Assembly (NCBI GenBank): GCA_005884155.1
Contig: VAXD01000064.1
Coordinates: 1-12,421 of the forward strand
Reading direction: 5' to 3'
DNA from: Actinomycetota bacterium
GTDB taxonomy: Bacteria > Actinomycetota > Thermoleophilia > Gaiellales > Gaiellaceae
DNA length: 12,421 nucleotides
Part shown: positions 6,219-12,421 of the stretch, in pieces
Layout of the letters: each line of letters begins with the position of its first letter
How positions within the stretch are numbered: position 1 is the first letter of the stretch
The notes under the pieces: generated by a model
What the model saw: only the letters and a program-made list of their open reading frames with translations
What the model was told of the DNA's origin: nothing
The model's database searches: none
Program-made: the position numbers and the translations under genes

Positions 6219-6614
6219 GTGCAGCTCTACCTCGTTCGCCATGCCGAGGCTGCGGACGGAGAGCCGGACGAGCTGAGGCCGCTGACCCCTGAGGGACGCC
6301 GAGCGGCGCGGGAGCTCGGCGAGCGGCTTGCAGCCGACGGGATCCGCCTCGACGCCGTCCTGACGAGCCCGCTCCTGCGCGCCCGCGAGACCGGCGCCGA
6401 GCTCGCGCGGCCCGCGGGGCTCGAGCCCGAGGCAGACGAGCGGCTGGCTCCCGGCGCGACCGCAGAAGACGTCAGAGCCGCCGCCGACGGACGCGGCGAG
6501 ACGGTCGTCGTCGTCGGCCACCAGCCCGACTGCGGCAAGATCGCGGCGGCATTGACGGGCGACGAGGAGCCTCCCTTCGCCCCTGCGGCGATGCTTGCGA
6601 TCGAGCTCTCATGA
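6219..6614 (+). CDS. SixA-like histidine phosphatase
   Basis: Small soluble member of the histidine phosphatase (phosphoglycerate mutase-like) superfamily, 131 residues. The N-terminal LYLVRHAEA carries the catalytic R7-H8. TSPLLRARETG (49-59) is the second conserved block with R54, and VVVVGHQPD (96-104) supplies the second histidine H101. The size and one-domain form resemble SixA, which dephosphorylates phosphohistidine, but substrate cannot be read here. The GTG at 6219 is chosen because it gives the family's MxLYLVRH start. An in-frame ATG at 6195 would add eight residues and overlap phzF's start codon. Its end overlaps the ABC ATPase start as ATGA, so the three genes form an operon. Confidence 0.88.
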   Translation: MQLYLVRHAEAADGEPDELRPLTPEGRRAARELGERLAADGIRLDAVLTSPLLRARETGAELARPAGLEPEADERLAPGATAEDVRAAADGRGETVVVVGHQPDCGKIAAALTGDEEPPFAPAAMLAIELS

Positions 6615-7465
6615 GCGAAGCTGCAATCGCCGTCCGCGGCCTGCGTAAGTCGTACGGCGAGCTCGAGGCCGTCGGCGGGATCGACTTCGACGTCCAGCGC
6701 GGCGAGGTTTTCGGCCTGCTCGGCCCGAACGGCGCCGGCAAGACCACGACGGTCGAGATCCTCGAGGGCTACCGCCGCCGCGACGCGGGTGAGGTCACGG
6801 TGCTCGGCACGGACCCCGCGCTCGCCGGCGGCGACTGGCGGGAGCGGATCGGCGTCGTCCTGCAGTCGTCCGCCATGTACGAGACGCTCACGGTCGCGGA
6901 GAGCCTGAGCCTCTTCGCCGGCTATTACGCGAGCCCGCGCCCGGTCGACGAGGTGGTCGAGCTGGTCGGCCTGAACGAGAAACGCAACGACCGCGTGCGC
7001 AGACTCTCCGGCGGCCAGCGGCGCAGGCTCGATCTCGGGCTGGCGCTCGTCGGCGACCCGGAGCTGATCTTCCTGGACGAGCCGACCACCGGCTTCGACC
7101 CGCACGCGCGCCGCCAGGCGTGGGAGACCCTGCGCTCCTTGCGCAGCCTCGGCAAGACGATCCTGCTCACCACCCACTACCTGGACGAGGCCGAGCGCCT
7201 CGCCGACCGGGTCGCCGTGCTGCGCCGCGGCGAGATCGTCGCGGCAGGCCCGCCGTCGCAGCTGATCGGCTCCGTCCCCGCGACCGAGATCCGCTACCGC
7301 GAGAACGGCCGCGAGGTCGTGCTCGAGACCGACCAGCCGACGCGAATGCTGCACGAGCTGACCGAGCGCGCCCTCGCAGAGAACCGCGAGCTCGAAGGCC
7401 TGCTGGTCACGAGGCCCACGCTCGAGGACGTCTACCTCACCCTGACGCAGGAGGAGCCCGAGTGA
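6611..7465 (+). CDS. ABC-2-type transporter ATP-binding protein (DrrA-like)
   Basis: Cytoplasmic ATPase subunit of an ABC exporter, 284 residues. Walker A is GPNGAGKT (38-45), the Q-loop glutamine is Q85 in VVLQSSAMY, the ABC signature is LSGGQ (132-136), Walker B is LIFLDE (152-157) with catalytic E157, and the switch histidine is H189 in LTTHYLDEAE. The roughly 70-residue C-terminal extension ending in ATRPTLEDVYL-like sequence (VTRPTLEDVYLTLT) is typical of DrrA/NodI-type ATPases, which export drugs, antibiotics or polysaccharide. Only one membrane gene accompanies it, so the transporter is probably a homodimer of each. The ATG overlaps the phosphatase stop by 4 nt. Confidence 0.95.
   Translation: MSEAAIAVRGLRKSYGELEAVGGIDFDVQRGEVFGLLGPNGAGKTTTVEILEGYRRRDAGEVTVLGTDPALAGGDWRERIGVVLQSSAMYETLTVAESLSLFAGYYASPRPVDEVVELVGLNEKRNDRVRRLSGGQRRRLDLGLALVGDPELIFLDEPTTGFDPHARRQAWETLRSLRSLGKTILLTTHYLDEAERLADRVAVLRRGEIVAAGPPSQLIGSVPATEIRYRENGREVVLETDQPTRMLHELTERALAENRELEGLLVTRPTLEDVYLTLTQEEPE
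7449..7456 (+). promoter_or_regulatory. Shine-Dalgarno site AGGAGGAG for the ABC permease
   Basis: AGGAGGAG lies within the last codons of the ATPase gene, 5 nt before GTG at 7462. It is the clearest ribosome site in the window and fixes the permease start there, although the reading frame is open much further upstream. Confidence 0.75.
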
Positions 7466-8211
7466 GGCTCTTCCGCCATGAGCTCCGCGGCGAGCTCCTG
7501 CTCTACGTGCGCAGCCGTGAGCTCGCGTTCTTCACGTTCCTGCTGCCGATGGTCTTCTTCGTCCTGCTCGGTTCGACGTACGGCAAGGACACGGTCGACG
7601 GCGTCAAGGGCTCGCACTTCCTCGAGGCCGGGATGATCGGTTACGGCGCGATCTCGATCGCGTTCGCGGGGCTCGCGATCGTGCTCGTGATCAGGCGCGA
7701 GGCCGGAGTGCTGAAGCGGCTCCGGGCGACCCCGCTGCCGGCGCCGGCGTACATCGCGGCGCTGCTGACCGCCTTCATGGCCGCTTTCGCGGTCGAAGTG
7801 GCCGGATTGATCCTGCTCGGGCGCGTCCTGTTCTCGATCCCCCTGCCGCACCAGCTCGGCTCGCTCGTGCTGGCGCTGCTGCTCGGGGCAATCTGCTTCT
7901 GCGCACTTGGGGTCGCCGTCGCCGCCCTGATCCGCAGCGCGGAGGGCGCCTCGGCGGTCGTGAACGCGATCTACCTTCCGGCAGCGTTCCTCGCCGGCGC
8001 GTTCTTCTCGCCGCACCACTTCCCGTCGGTCTTCCGCGACATCGCCGCCGTGCTGCCGCTCACGTACTTCCTGCGCCTCGTGCGGAACGTGATGCTCCAC
8101 GGGCACGAGATCTGGTCGCAGGGCACAAACGTCGCAGTCATCGCGGCCTGGGGCATTGCGGGCGTGATCATCGCGCTACGCCGCTTCCGCTGGGAGCCGC
8201 ACGAGGGTTAG
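7462..8211 (+). CDS. ABC-2-type transporter permease
   Basis: Integral membrane subunit partnering the preceding ATPase, 249 residues with about six hydrophobic helices. The first is at 20-37 (LAFFTFLLPMVFFVLLG), the last near 225-240 before a basic tail. The conserved ABC-2 helix region NAIYLPAAFLAGAFF (about 171-185) is followed by the loop SPHHFPSVFRDIAAVLPLTY typical of this class. The product begins MRLFRHELRGELLLYVRSRE, a usual start for DrrB-like permeases. Start GTG overlaps the ATPase stop as GTGA. An open frame continues back to 7120 but would lie wholly inside the ATPase gene and lacks permease features. Exported substrate is unknown. Confidence 0.92.
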   Translation: MRLFRHELRGELLLYVRSRELAFFTFLLPMVFFVLLGSTYGKDTVDGVKGSHFLEAGMIGYGAISIAFAGLAIVLVIRREAGVLKRLRATPLPAPAYIAALLTAFMAAFAVEVAGLILLGRVLFSIPLPHQLGSLVLALLLGAICFCALGVAVAALIRSAEGASAVVNAIYLPAAFLAGAFFSPHHFPSVFRDIAAVLPLTYFLRLVRNVMLHGHEIWSQGTNVAVIAAWGIAGVIIALRRFRWEPHEG

Positions 8212-8230
8212 GTCCCGGGCGAGGCGGTTA

Positions 8231-8236
8231 TACGCT
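8231..8236 (+). promoter_or_regulatory. Possible -10 element TACGCT upstream of the 118-aa gene
   Basis: The hexamer is identical to the one before ctaG and lies 7 nt before GTG at 8244. This suggests a separate, leaderless transcript starting in the 32-bp gap after the permease gene, in addition to possible read-through. Confidence 0.35.
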
Positions 8237-8243
8237 TTGCAAG

Positions 8244-8600
8244 GTGGTGGGCCAGCCTGAACTCGCATTCTGCGTCCGCGACGTCGAGCCGCCGGCCGTC
8301 GAGGTGCGCGTGAACTTCGGCATCTTCGCCGGTCGCGCGGCTACCGCCGCCGAGATCGACGACCTCGCGGCCGCGCTCCTGCCGAAGGTCGGCGAGGTCT
8401 CGATCGTCGCCGAGCGGCGCCACGAGATCGGGCCCGACGCGGAGGCGTCGCTCAACCAGGTGCGGATCGAGGTCTCGCCGGACCAGCTGCCGGACGACGA
8501 GCACGAGCTCGACATGCTGTGCGGGCGACTGGTCGAGGCAGCCGAGTCATGGGCGCAGGGCTGCATCGCCGAGCGCCACGCCGAGGTCTCAGAGCCCTAG
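8244..8600 (+). CDS. Uncharacterised 118-residue soluble protein
   Basis: A small acidic protein without signal peptide, membrane segment or metal-binding motif. It shows an alternation of strand-like and helix-like segments: VEVRVNFGIFAGR (19-31), an acidic helix TAAEIDDLAAALLP, then VSIVAERRHEIG (52-63), SLNQVRIEVSP and a long C-terminal helix EHELDMLCGRLVEAAESWA. Strong coding bias supports it being real. GTG codons at 8244 and 8247 are both possible starts. Its TAG stop lies inside the left arm of the inverted-repeat element that follows. I do not recognise the family and propose no function; the ABC genes end 32 bp upstream. Confidence 0.75.
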   Translation: MVGQPELAFCVRDVEPPAVEVRVNFGIFAGRAATAAEIDDLAAALLPKVGEVSIVAERRHEIGPDAEASLNQVRIEVSPDQLPDDEHELDMLCGRLVEAAESWAQGCIAERHAEVSEP

Positions 8601-8766
8601 GAGGGTTTGGCGGAACCTTGCTCGTCGTCGGGGTGCGATGGCCGTTCCGAGGCAAGGACGCAGGGAGGCCCAATAGTGGATAGCTATTGGGCCGACTGAG
8701 AACGCCGCCCCGGGGCGGACAGCGCGGCCCGGCGGCACAGACCAGGTTTCGTCAAGCCCTCCTAAG
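8596..8766 (+). repeat. 171-bp imperfect inverted-repeat element with internal hairpins; candidate structured RNA or MITE-like repeat
   Basis: The 23-nt arms 8596-8618 and 8744-8766 match at 19 of 23 positions when one is inverted. In a plus-strand RNA, 22 of 23 pair because three of the four differences are G-U. Inside, GTCGTCGGG (8624-8632) pairs with CCCGGCGGC (8728-8736), again with two G-U pairs. Within that sit a small TGCG/CGCA hairpin (8634-8637 with 8659-8662), a perfect 10-bp hairpin GGCCCAATAG/CTATTGGGCC with 7-nt loop (8667-8693) and the 14-bp palindrome CCGCCCCGGGGCGG (8705-8718). There is no coding frame worth calling. The arms hold the TAG stops of both convergent neighbours. 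No target duplication is evident. It could act as a two-way terminator, be a non-autonomous mobile repeat, or be a functional RNA. Confidence 0.7.
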
Positions 8767-9876
8767 AGGTTCCGAACCAGCGGGCTCGCCGTGTGGACGC
8801 GAAGGTGGCCTTGTCCTGGGCGAGCTCTCGGGAGGGCCCAACGAGCCGCGCCGTCGGCTGCGGCCCACCGAAGAAGTTCGCCTCGACCTTCGCGACCGCG
8901 CCTCCGCCGAACTCGAGGTAGCACATGCCCGCGCCGTCGTACGGCCGCTCGAGCTCCTCGCCGTGCAGCTGCGCAGCGATATCGTCGGCCACGACTCGAG
9001 CGGCGGTCTCCGCGAACACGCCGGCCTTCGCCATCGGCAGAGCGGTGATGTCACCGACGGCGTAGACGCCAGGGAACCGGGCCGCGAGGTTGGCCCTCTC
9101 GACCGGCACCCAGCGCCCAAGACCACCTGCGGCGCCCGGTGGACGGGGATCCCGACGAACAGGTCGTAGGGAATGCTCCCGCCGCCGTCCAGCATGGCTT
9201 CTCTCTCGCGCGTGTCGAGGCCAACGATGTGCTGATTCGGGATGTACTCGATGTCGCGCTCGCCGAGCGCGTCGAGGAAGCTTTGCGAGACCTCCTTCGT
9301 GATCGGAACCGGAGCCGCCATCGGCCCGGCGACGCGAATCTCGACCGCATCCCTCAGGCCGCGCTCGACGAAGTGGTCGTGGAGGAGCAGCGCGCCCTCG
9401 AACGGCGCGGGCGGGCACTTGAACGGGTGGCCGAGGATCCCGATCAGGATCCGCCCTGAGTCGAACTCCGAGAGAACGTCGCGCATGCGCTCCGCTCCCG
9501 CGACCGTGTAGTACTCGACTCCGCCCTCCTCGAATCCGGGGGTAGCCGCGAAGTCGTAGGCCGCCCCGAGCGCGACGACGAGGATGTCGGCGTCGTACGA
9601 GGCCCCGTCGGTCGTCACGCGCCTCGTCTCCGGGTCGATCGAGGTCACGCGCTCCTGCTTGAACTCGACTCCCTCCTTGGAGATGTCCGCGTAGGGCAGC
9701 AGCACGTCCGCCTTCGACGAACGGCCGAAGAGGACGTCGAGCTTCGAGAAGCCGAAGAAGAACGAGTCGTTCTGGTCGATCAGGGTCGAGCGGACCTCGC
9801 CGGCGAGAGACTCGGAGAGCCGCGTGGCGAGCTCGAGGCCGGCGAACCCAGCCCCGAGGATGACGACGTGCTTCAC
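8762..9876 (-). pseudogene. FAD-dependent oxidoreductase (sulfide:quinone reductase/NDH-2-like) broken by a frameshift
   Basis: Flavin disulfide-reductase-fold membrane-associated dehydrogenase, of the type that passes electrons to quinone. From GTG at 9876 the first frame has KHVVILGAGFAGLE with the dinucleotide motif GAGFAG at 8-13 and FKCPPAPFEGA, a segment seen in sulfide:quinone reductase-like proteins, and runs 253 codons to 9118. The homologous sequence then continues in another frame from 9112: WVPVERANLAARFPGVYAVGD (FAD-binding C-terminal motif) to WFGTS and TAG at 8764-8762. Only five bases, 9113-9117, separate the two parts, where relatives have about eight residues, so about 19 nt seem deleted. 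The start is 1 nt after the aminotransferase stop. It may be a true pseudogene or an assembly error. Confidence 0.85.
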
Positions 9877-9877
9877 G

Positions 9878-11244
9878 TCAGGCCCTGACGAGCTTACGCC
9901 TCGGCGAGCGGCCGGCTCGGGCGGCGCCGAGCGCGAAGCGAACGAGCGCACGCGGCATCTTCTCGGCTCGGGCGATCGTCTCCTCGAGCGCGGTCACGAA
10001 CCAGTCGACGTCCTCCTCAGTCACCACGAGCGGCGGGAGCGCTTTGAGCACGTTGAGGCCGTGGCCCGCGACCTGGCTCAGGATCCGGTGATCGCGGAAG
10101 AGCGGGACGATCACGAGCTGGGAGAACAAGCCCGGCTGGATGCGCTCGAGCAGCTTCCACGTGCGCGAGCCGCCGGGCGGCTCCTGGAACTCGATCGCCC
10201 ACATCAGGCCGAGCCCGCGTACGTCCGCGACCACCTCGAAAGGCTCCACGAAGGCGCGCGTGCGCTCGAGCAGGAGCTCGCCGAGCCGCGCCGCGCGCTC
10301 AACGAGGCCCTGCTCGTCGAGCTCGCGTAGCGTCGCCAGGCCCGCGACCATCGCGAGATCGTTCGGGGCGAAGGTCGAGCCGTGACTGACCGCGTTCGGG
10401 AGCGAGTCGAAGACGCCGTCATAGACCCCGGCCGACATCAGCAGCGCGCCGACCGGCACGTAGCCGCCCGAGAGCGACTTCGCGACCGTGGCGACGGTGA
10501 TCAGATCGGGCTCGAGCCCCCAGTGTTCGAGCGCGAGCAGGCGACGCAGAAGAGCGTCCCGTAGCGGCCGCAGAGCTCCTGCGAGCCCGCGAGGTAGCCG
10601 GGCGGCGGCAGATTGACGCCCTTGCCCTGCACAGGCTCGACGATGAAGAGGGCGACGTCCTCGGCCGCGAGCTCGCGCTCGAGCACGTCGAGATCGCCCC
10701 ACGGAACCTGCGAGAACCCGGGCAGGAGCGGCCCGAAGCGGCTCGTGAACTCGGGCGCCGCGGTCGCCGAGAGCGCGCCGAGCGTCAGCCCGTGGAAGGC
10801 GTGCTCGGCCGAAAGCACGCGCGGCCGGCCGGTCGCAGCGCGGCCGAGCTTGAGCGCCGCCTCGACCGACTCCGCCCCCGAGCTCGTGAAGATAGCCTTC
10901 CCGACCGACGACGGCGCCCGGCGCAGCAGCTCCTCTGCGAGCAGCGCCGGCAGCGCGTCGACGCCGATCTGCACCGAGCCGGGCCGCTCCAGCTCGAGCG
11001 CCTCTACCAGCGCCTCGCGGACGCGCGGGTTGTTGCGGCCGACGTTGAACATGCCGAACCCGCCGAGCGCGTCGAGGTAGCGGTTGCCGTCCGAGTCCCA
11101 GAGGTAGGCGCCCTCGGCCCGCGCCCAGCGGCGGTCGAAACCGATCGTCCGCAGCAGCCGCACGAACTGCGGGTTGACCGTCTGCGCGTGCAGGTCGAGC
11201 GCCTCGGCGCCGCGCTCCTCGACCAGCTCGCTGAGCCAACCCAT
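9878..11244 (-). pseudogene. Class III PLP-dependent aminotransferase broken by a frameshifting deletion
   Basis: Fold-type I aminotransferase of the ornithine/putrescine/GABA type, using pyridoxal phosphate. From ATG at 11244, 234 codons read normally: LWDSDGNRYLDALGGFGMFN (48-67), the phosphate-binding SGAES (122-126), AFHG (149-152) and EPVQGKG (203-209). After the codon at 10543-10545 the homologous sequence resumes in another frame with LLALEHWGLEPDL, the catalytic lysine in AKSLSGGYVPVGA (lysine codon 10478-10480) and an intact C-terminus ending at TGA 9880-9878. The segment lost at 10541-10542 normally reads like DEVQTGLGRTGR and includes the Asp that contacts the PLP ring nitrogen, so simple frameshift bypass would not restore activity. 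A 9-nt imperfect duplication (TVATVA) precedes the lysine. Confidence 0.87.
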
Positions 11245-11250
11245 GCGAGG

Positions 11251-11256
11251 ATTATG
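11251..11256 (-). promoter_or_regulatory. Possible -10 element CATAAT for a leaderless aminotransferase gene
   Basis: On the minus strand CATAAT matches the -10 consensus in five of six positions and ends 6 nt before ATG at 11244. It overlaps the plus-strand ATG at 11254, which favours the internal ATG at 11266 as the true start of the divergent dehydrogenase gene, or mutual interference between the two. Confidence 0.45.
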
Positions 11257-12093
11257 GCCAGACCGATGAGCAAGCCGAGGCTCGCGGGCAAGGTAGCTCT
11301 CGTCACCGGCGCAAGCCGCGGCGGTGGTAAAGGCATCGCGCTCGTGCTCGGCGAGGAGGGCGCGACGGTCTACGTCACCGGCCGCAGCGTCCGAGGCGGG
11401 CCGACGACGCTCGGCCGTCCGGGCACGATCGACGACACCGCCGAGGAGCTGACCGCCCGCGGGGGCACCGGCATCGCCGTTCGCTGCGATCACACGGACG
11501 ACTCCCAGGTCGAGGCGCTGTTCGAGCGAATCCGCAGCGAGCAGGACGGCCTCGATCTGCTCGTCAACAACGCTTGGAGCGGCTATGAGCTTCCCCTCTA
11601 TTACGAGACGCCGTTCTGGGAGATGGAGTGGCGCCACTGGGACCTGATGTTCCAGGGCGGCCTGCGGGCCGCCGCGTTCGCCTCGATGCTGGCCGCGCCG
11701 ATGATGATCGAAGCCGGCCGCGGGCTGATCGTGAACATCACGTGGGTGCTCGACCGCCCGCACGGGGTCACGTTCTACGAGGTCGTGAAGAACGCGACGA
11801 ACAAGCTGACCGAGCAGATGGCCGACGATCTGCGATCGCACGGTGTCGCGTGTGTTGCCGTGTCGCCGGGCTGGATGCGGCTGGAGCGAATGGACCTGAC
11901 GCCGGAGCAAGCCGCCCGGGCCGAGTCGCCGGAGTTCCCGGGTCGCGGTATCGCTGCGCTTGCTGCGGACCCGAACGTGCTCGAGAAGTCAGGCAGCGTC
12001 TTCACGACGCCGGCCCTCGCGCGGGACTACGGCTTCACCGACGTCGACGGCAAGCAGCAGTCCGCCTTCTGGGACGAGCATTGGTCCAGCTAG
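11254..12093 (+). CDS. Short-chain dehydrogenase/reductase, DHRS1-like
   Basis: NAD(P)-dependent oxidoreductase with a Rossmann fold, 279 residues from ATG 11254 or 275 from ATG 11266. Numbering from 11254: VALVTGASRGGGKGIA (14-29) is the TGxxxGxG cofactor motif, with Gly where Ile is usual. GATVYVTGR follows the second strand, LLVNNAWSG carries the NNAx motif, and YEVVK is the YxxxK active site. The position normally held by the catalytic Ser (IVNITW) reads Thr. The acceptor-side pattern (GLIVNIT, HGVACVAVSPGWMR) resembles DHRS1-type SDRs. The gene is divergent from the aminotransferase with only 9 bp between start codons, and its TAG overlaps the convergent xdhC-like stop in CTAG. Substrate unknown. 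Confidence 0.9.
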   Translation: MARPMSKPRLAGKVALVTGASRGGGKGIALVLGEEGATVYVTGRSVRGGPTTLGRPGTIDDTAEELTARGGTGIAVRCDHTDDSQVEALFERIRSEQDGLDLLVNNAWSGYELPLYYETPFWEMEWRHWDLMFQGGLRAAAFASMLAAPMMIEAGRGLIVNITWVLDRPHGVTFYEVVKNATNKLTEQMADDLRSHGVACVAVSPGWMRLERMDLTPEQAARAESPEFPGRGIAALAADPNVLEKSGSVFTTPALARDYGFTDVDGKQQSAFWDEHWSS

Positions 12094-12421
12094 GTGACGG
12101 CGTGAATCGGCCCGCTGCGCTCACGGAGTCGGCCGCCGTCGCGGCCCGCCCGCACGGCGAGGATCTCCGCCAAGATCGAGACCGCTGTCTCGGCCGGGCT
12201 CTGCGCGCCGAGGTCGAGCCCTGCAGGCCCTGAGAGCCGCTCAAGCGCGTCCTCTGACGCCCCGGCGTCGAGCAGGCGCTCGCGCCGCTTCGTCTGGGTC
12301 TTGCGGGAGCCGATCGCGCCGACGTAGAACGCGTCGCTCTCCAGCGCGGCGGTCAGCGCGGGGACGTCGAGCCGCTCCTCGTGGGTGAGCACGACGACCG
12401 CCGTGTCCTCGTCGGCCTCGA
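12090..12421 (-). CDS. XdhC/CoxI-family protein, C-terminal part (5' end outside window)
   Basis: Maturation factor of the XdhC/CoxI family, which helps insert sulfurated molybdenum cofactor into xanthine dehydrogenase or CO dehydrogenase-type enzymes. About 110 C-terminal residues are present. They form the Rossmann-like XdhC_C domain: AVVVLTHEERLDVPAL, then FYVGAIGSRKTQTKRRERL with the glycine-rich GxxGSR turn, and GLDLGAQSPAETAVSILAEI near the end. The frame stays open to the window edge, so the N-terminal XdhC/CoxI domain lies beyond 12421. The last 17 residues are poorly conserved in type. Whether it serves xanthine dehydrogenase or a carbon monoxide dehydrogenase depends on neighbours not visible. 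TAG stop overlaps that of the convergent SDR. Confidence 0.92.
   Translation of the reverse strand, partial: EADEDTAVVVLTHEERLDVPALTAALESDAFYVGAIGSRKTQTKRRERLLDAGASEDALERLSGPAGLDLGAQSPAETAVSILAEILAVRAGRDGGRLRERSGPIHAVT

Noticed and set aside
7120..7461. N-terminal extension of the ABC permease
   Set aside because: The open frame upstream of GTG 7462 lies inside the ATPase gene and encodes Arg/Pro-rich sequence; a strong ribosome site and GTGA overlap define the start at 7462.
8589..8924. 111-codon minus-strand frame running through the inverted-repeat element
   Set aside because: Overlaps the oxidoreductase gene out of frame, and the part in the element is explained by palindromic structure; no coding signal.
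10792..11253. Upstream extension of the short-chain dehydrogenase
   Set aside because: The frame is open but antisense to the aminotransferase and Arg/Glu-rich; the Rossmann fold begins just after ATG 11254/11266.
11245..11910. Long upstream extension of the aminotransferase frame on the minus strand
   Set aside because: Antisense to the dehydrogenase; the family N-terminus and a leaderless -10 box fit ATG at 11244.
1..12421. tRNA, rRNA, CRISPR array, prophage or transposase gene
   Set aside because: No clustered direct repeats, tRNA-like cloverleaf with CCA/T-loop motifs, rRNA blocks or recombinase motifs were seen.

Overview
The window is GC-rich DNA (roughly 70% by eye, with third codon positions strongly G/C) that looks like a soil actinobacterium. 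Thermoleophilia or Gaiellales-like is my guess from gene content and style, not something I can prove from the sequence. Genes are tightly packed and many start with GTG. Stop/start overlaps of the GTGA, ATGA and TAATG type are common, and several genes have a -10-like hexamer 6-7 nt before the start codon, which suggests leaderless mRNAs.

Layout. 1-1645 (minus): caa3-type cytochrome oxidase, with subunit II carrying a fused cytochrome c domain (ctaC), then subunit I (ctaD, cut by the window edge). 1714-2493 (plus): the divergent oxidase assembly gene ctaG. 2494-2774: a 281-bp leader with a palindrome, a canonical TPP riboswitch, a second half-deleted copy of the same riboswitch and a possible 36-codon leader ORF. 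2775-5273 (plus): an overlapping operon of an NCS1 permease of the CytX (hydroxymethylpyrimidine) type, a PfkB-family kinase and a small Asp-box protein, closed by a symmetrical bidirectional terminator. 5351-6196 (minus): PhzF-family protein. 6219-8211 (plus): SixA-like phosphatase, ABC ATPase and ABC-2 permease, overlapping by 4 nt each; then an unrecognised 118-aa protein. 8596-8766: a 171-bp inverted-repeat element that can fold as a branched RNA and contains the stop codons of both flanking convergent genes. 8762-11244 (minus): two adjacent genes, a class III aminotransferase and an FAD-dependent oxidoreductase, each broken by a small out-of-frame deletion. 11254-12093 (plus): DHRS1-like short-chain dehydrogenase. 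12090-12421 (minus): C-terminal part of an XdhC/CoxI-type protein.

Functional logic: the left end is respiratory-chain biogenesis, and the middle is a TPP-controlled precursor-uptake operon with two unusual follower genes. The rest is a mix of export, metabolism and maturation genes with no single obvious pathway. The signals most worth a second look are the tandem/degenerate TPP riboswitch leader, the 171-bp element at 8596-8766, and the paired gene breaks.
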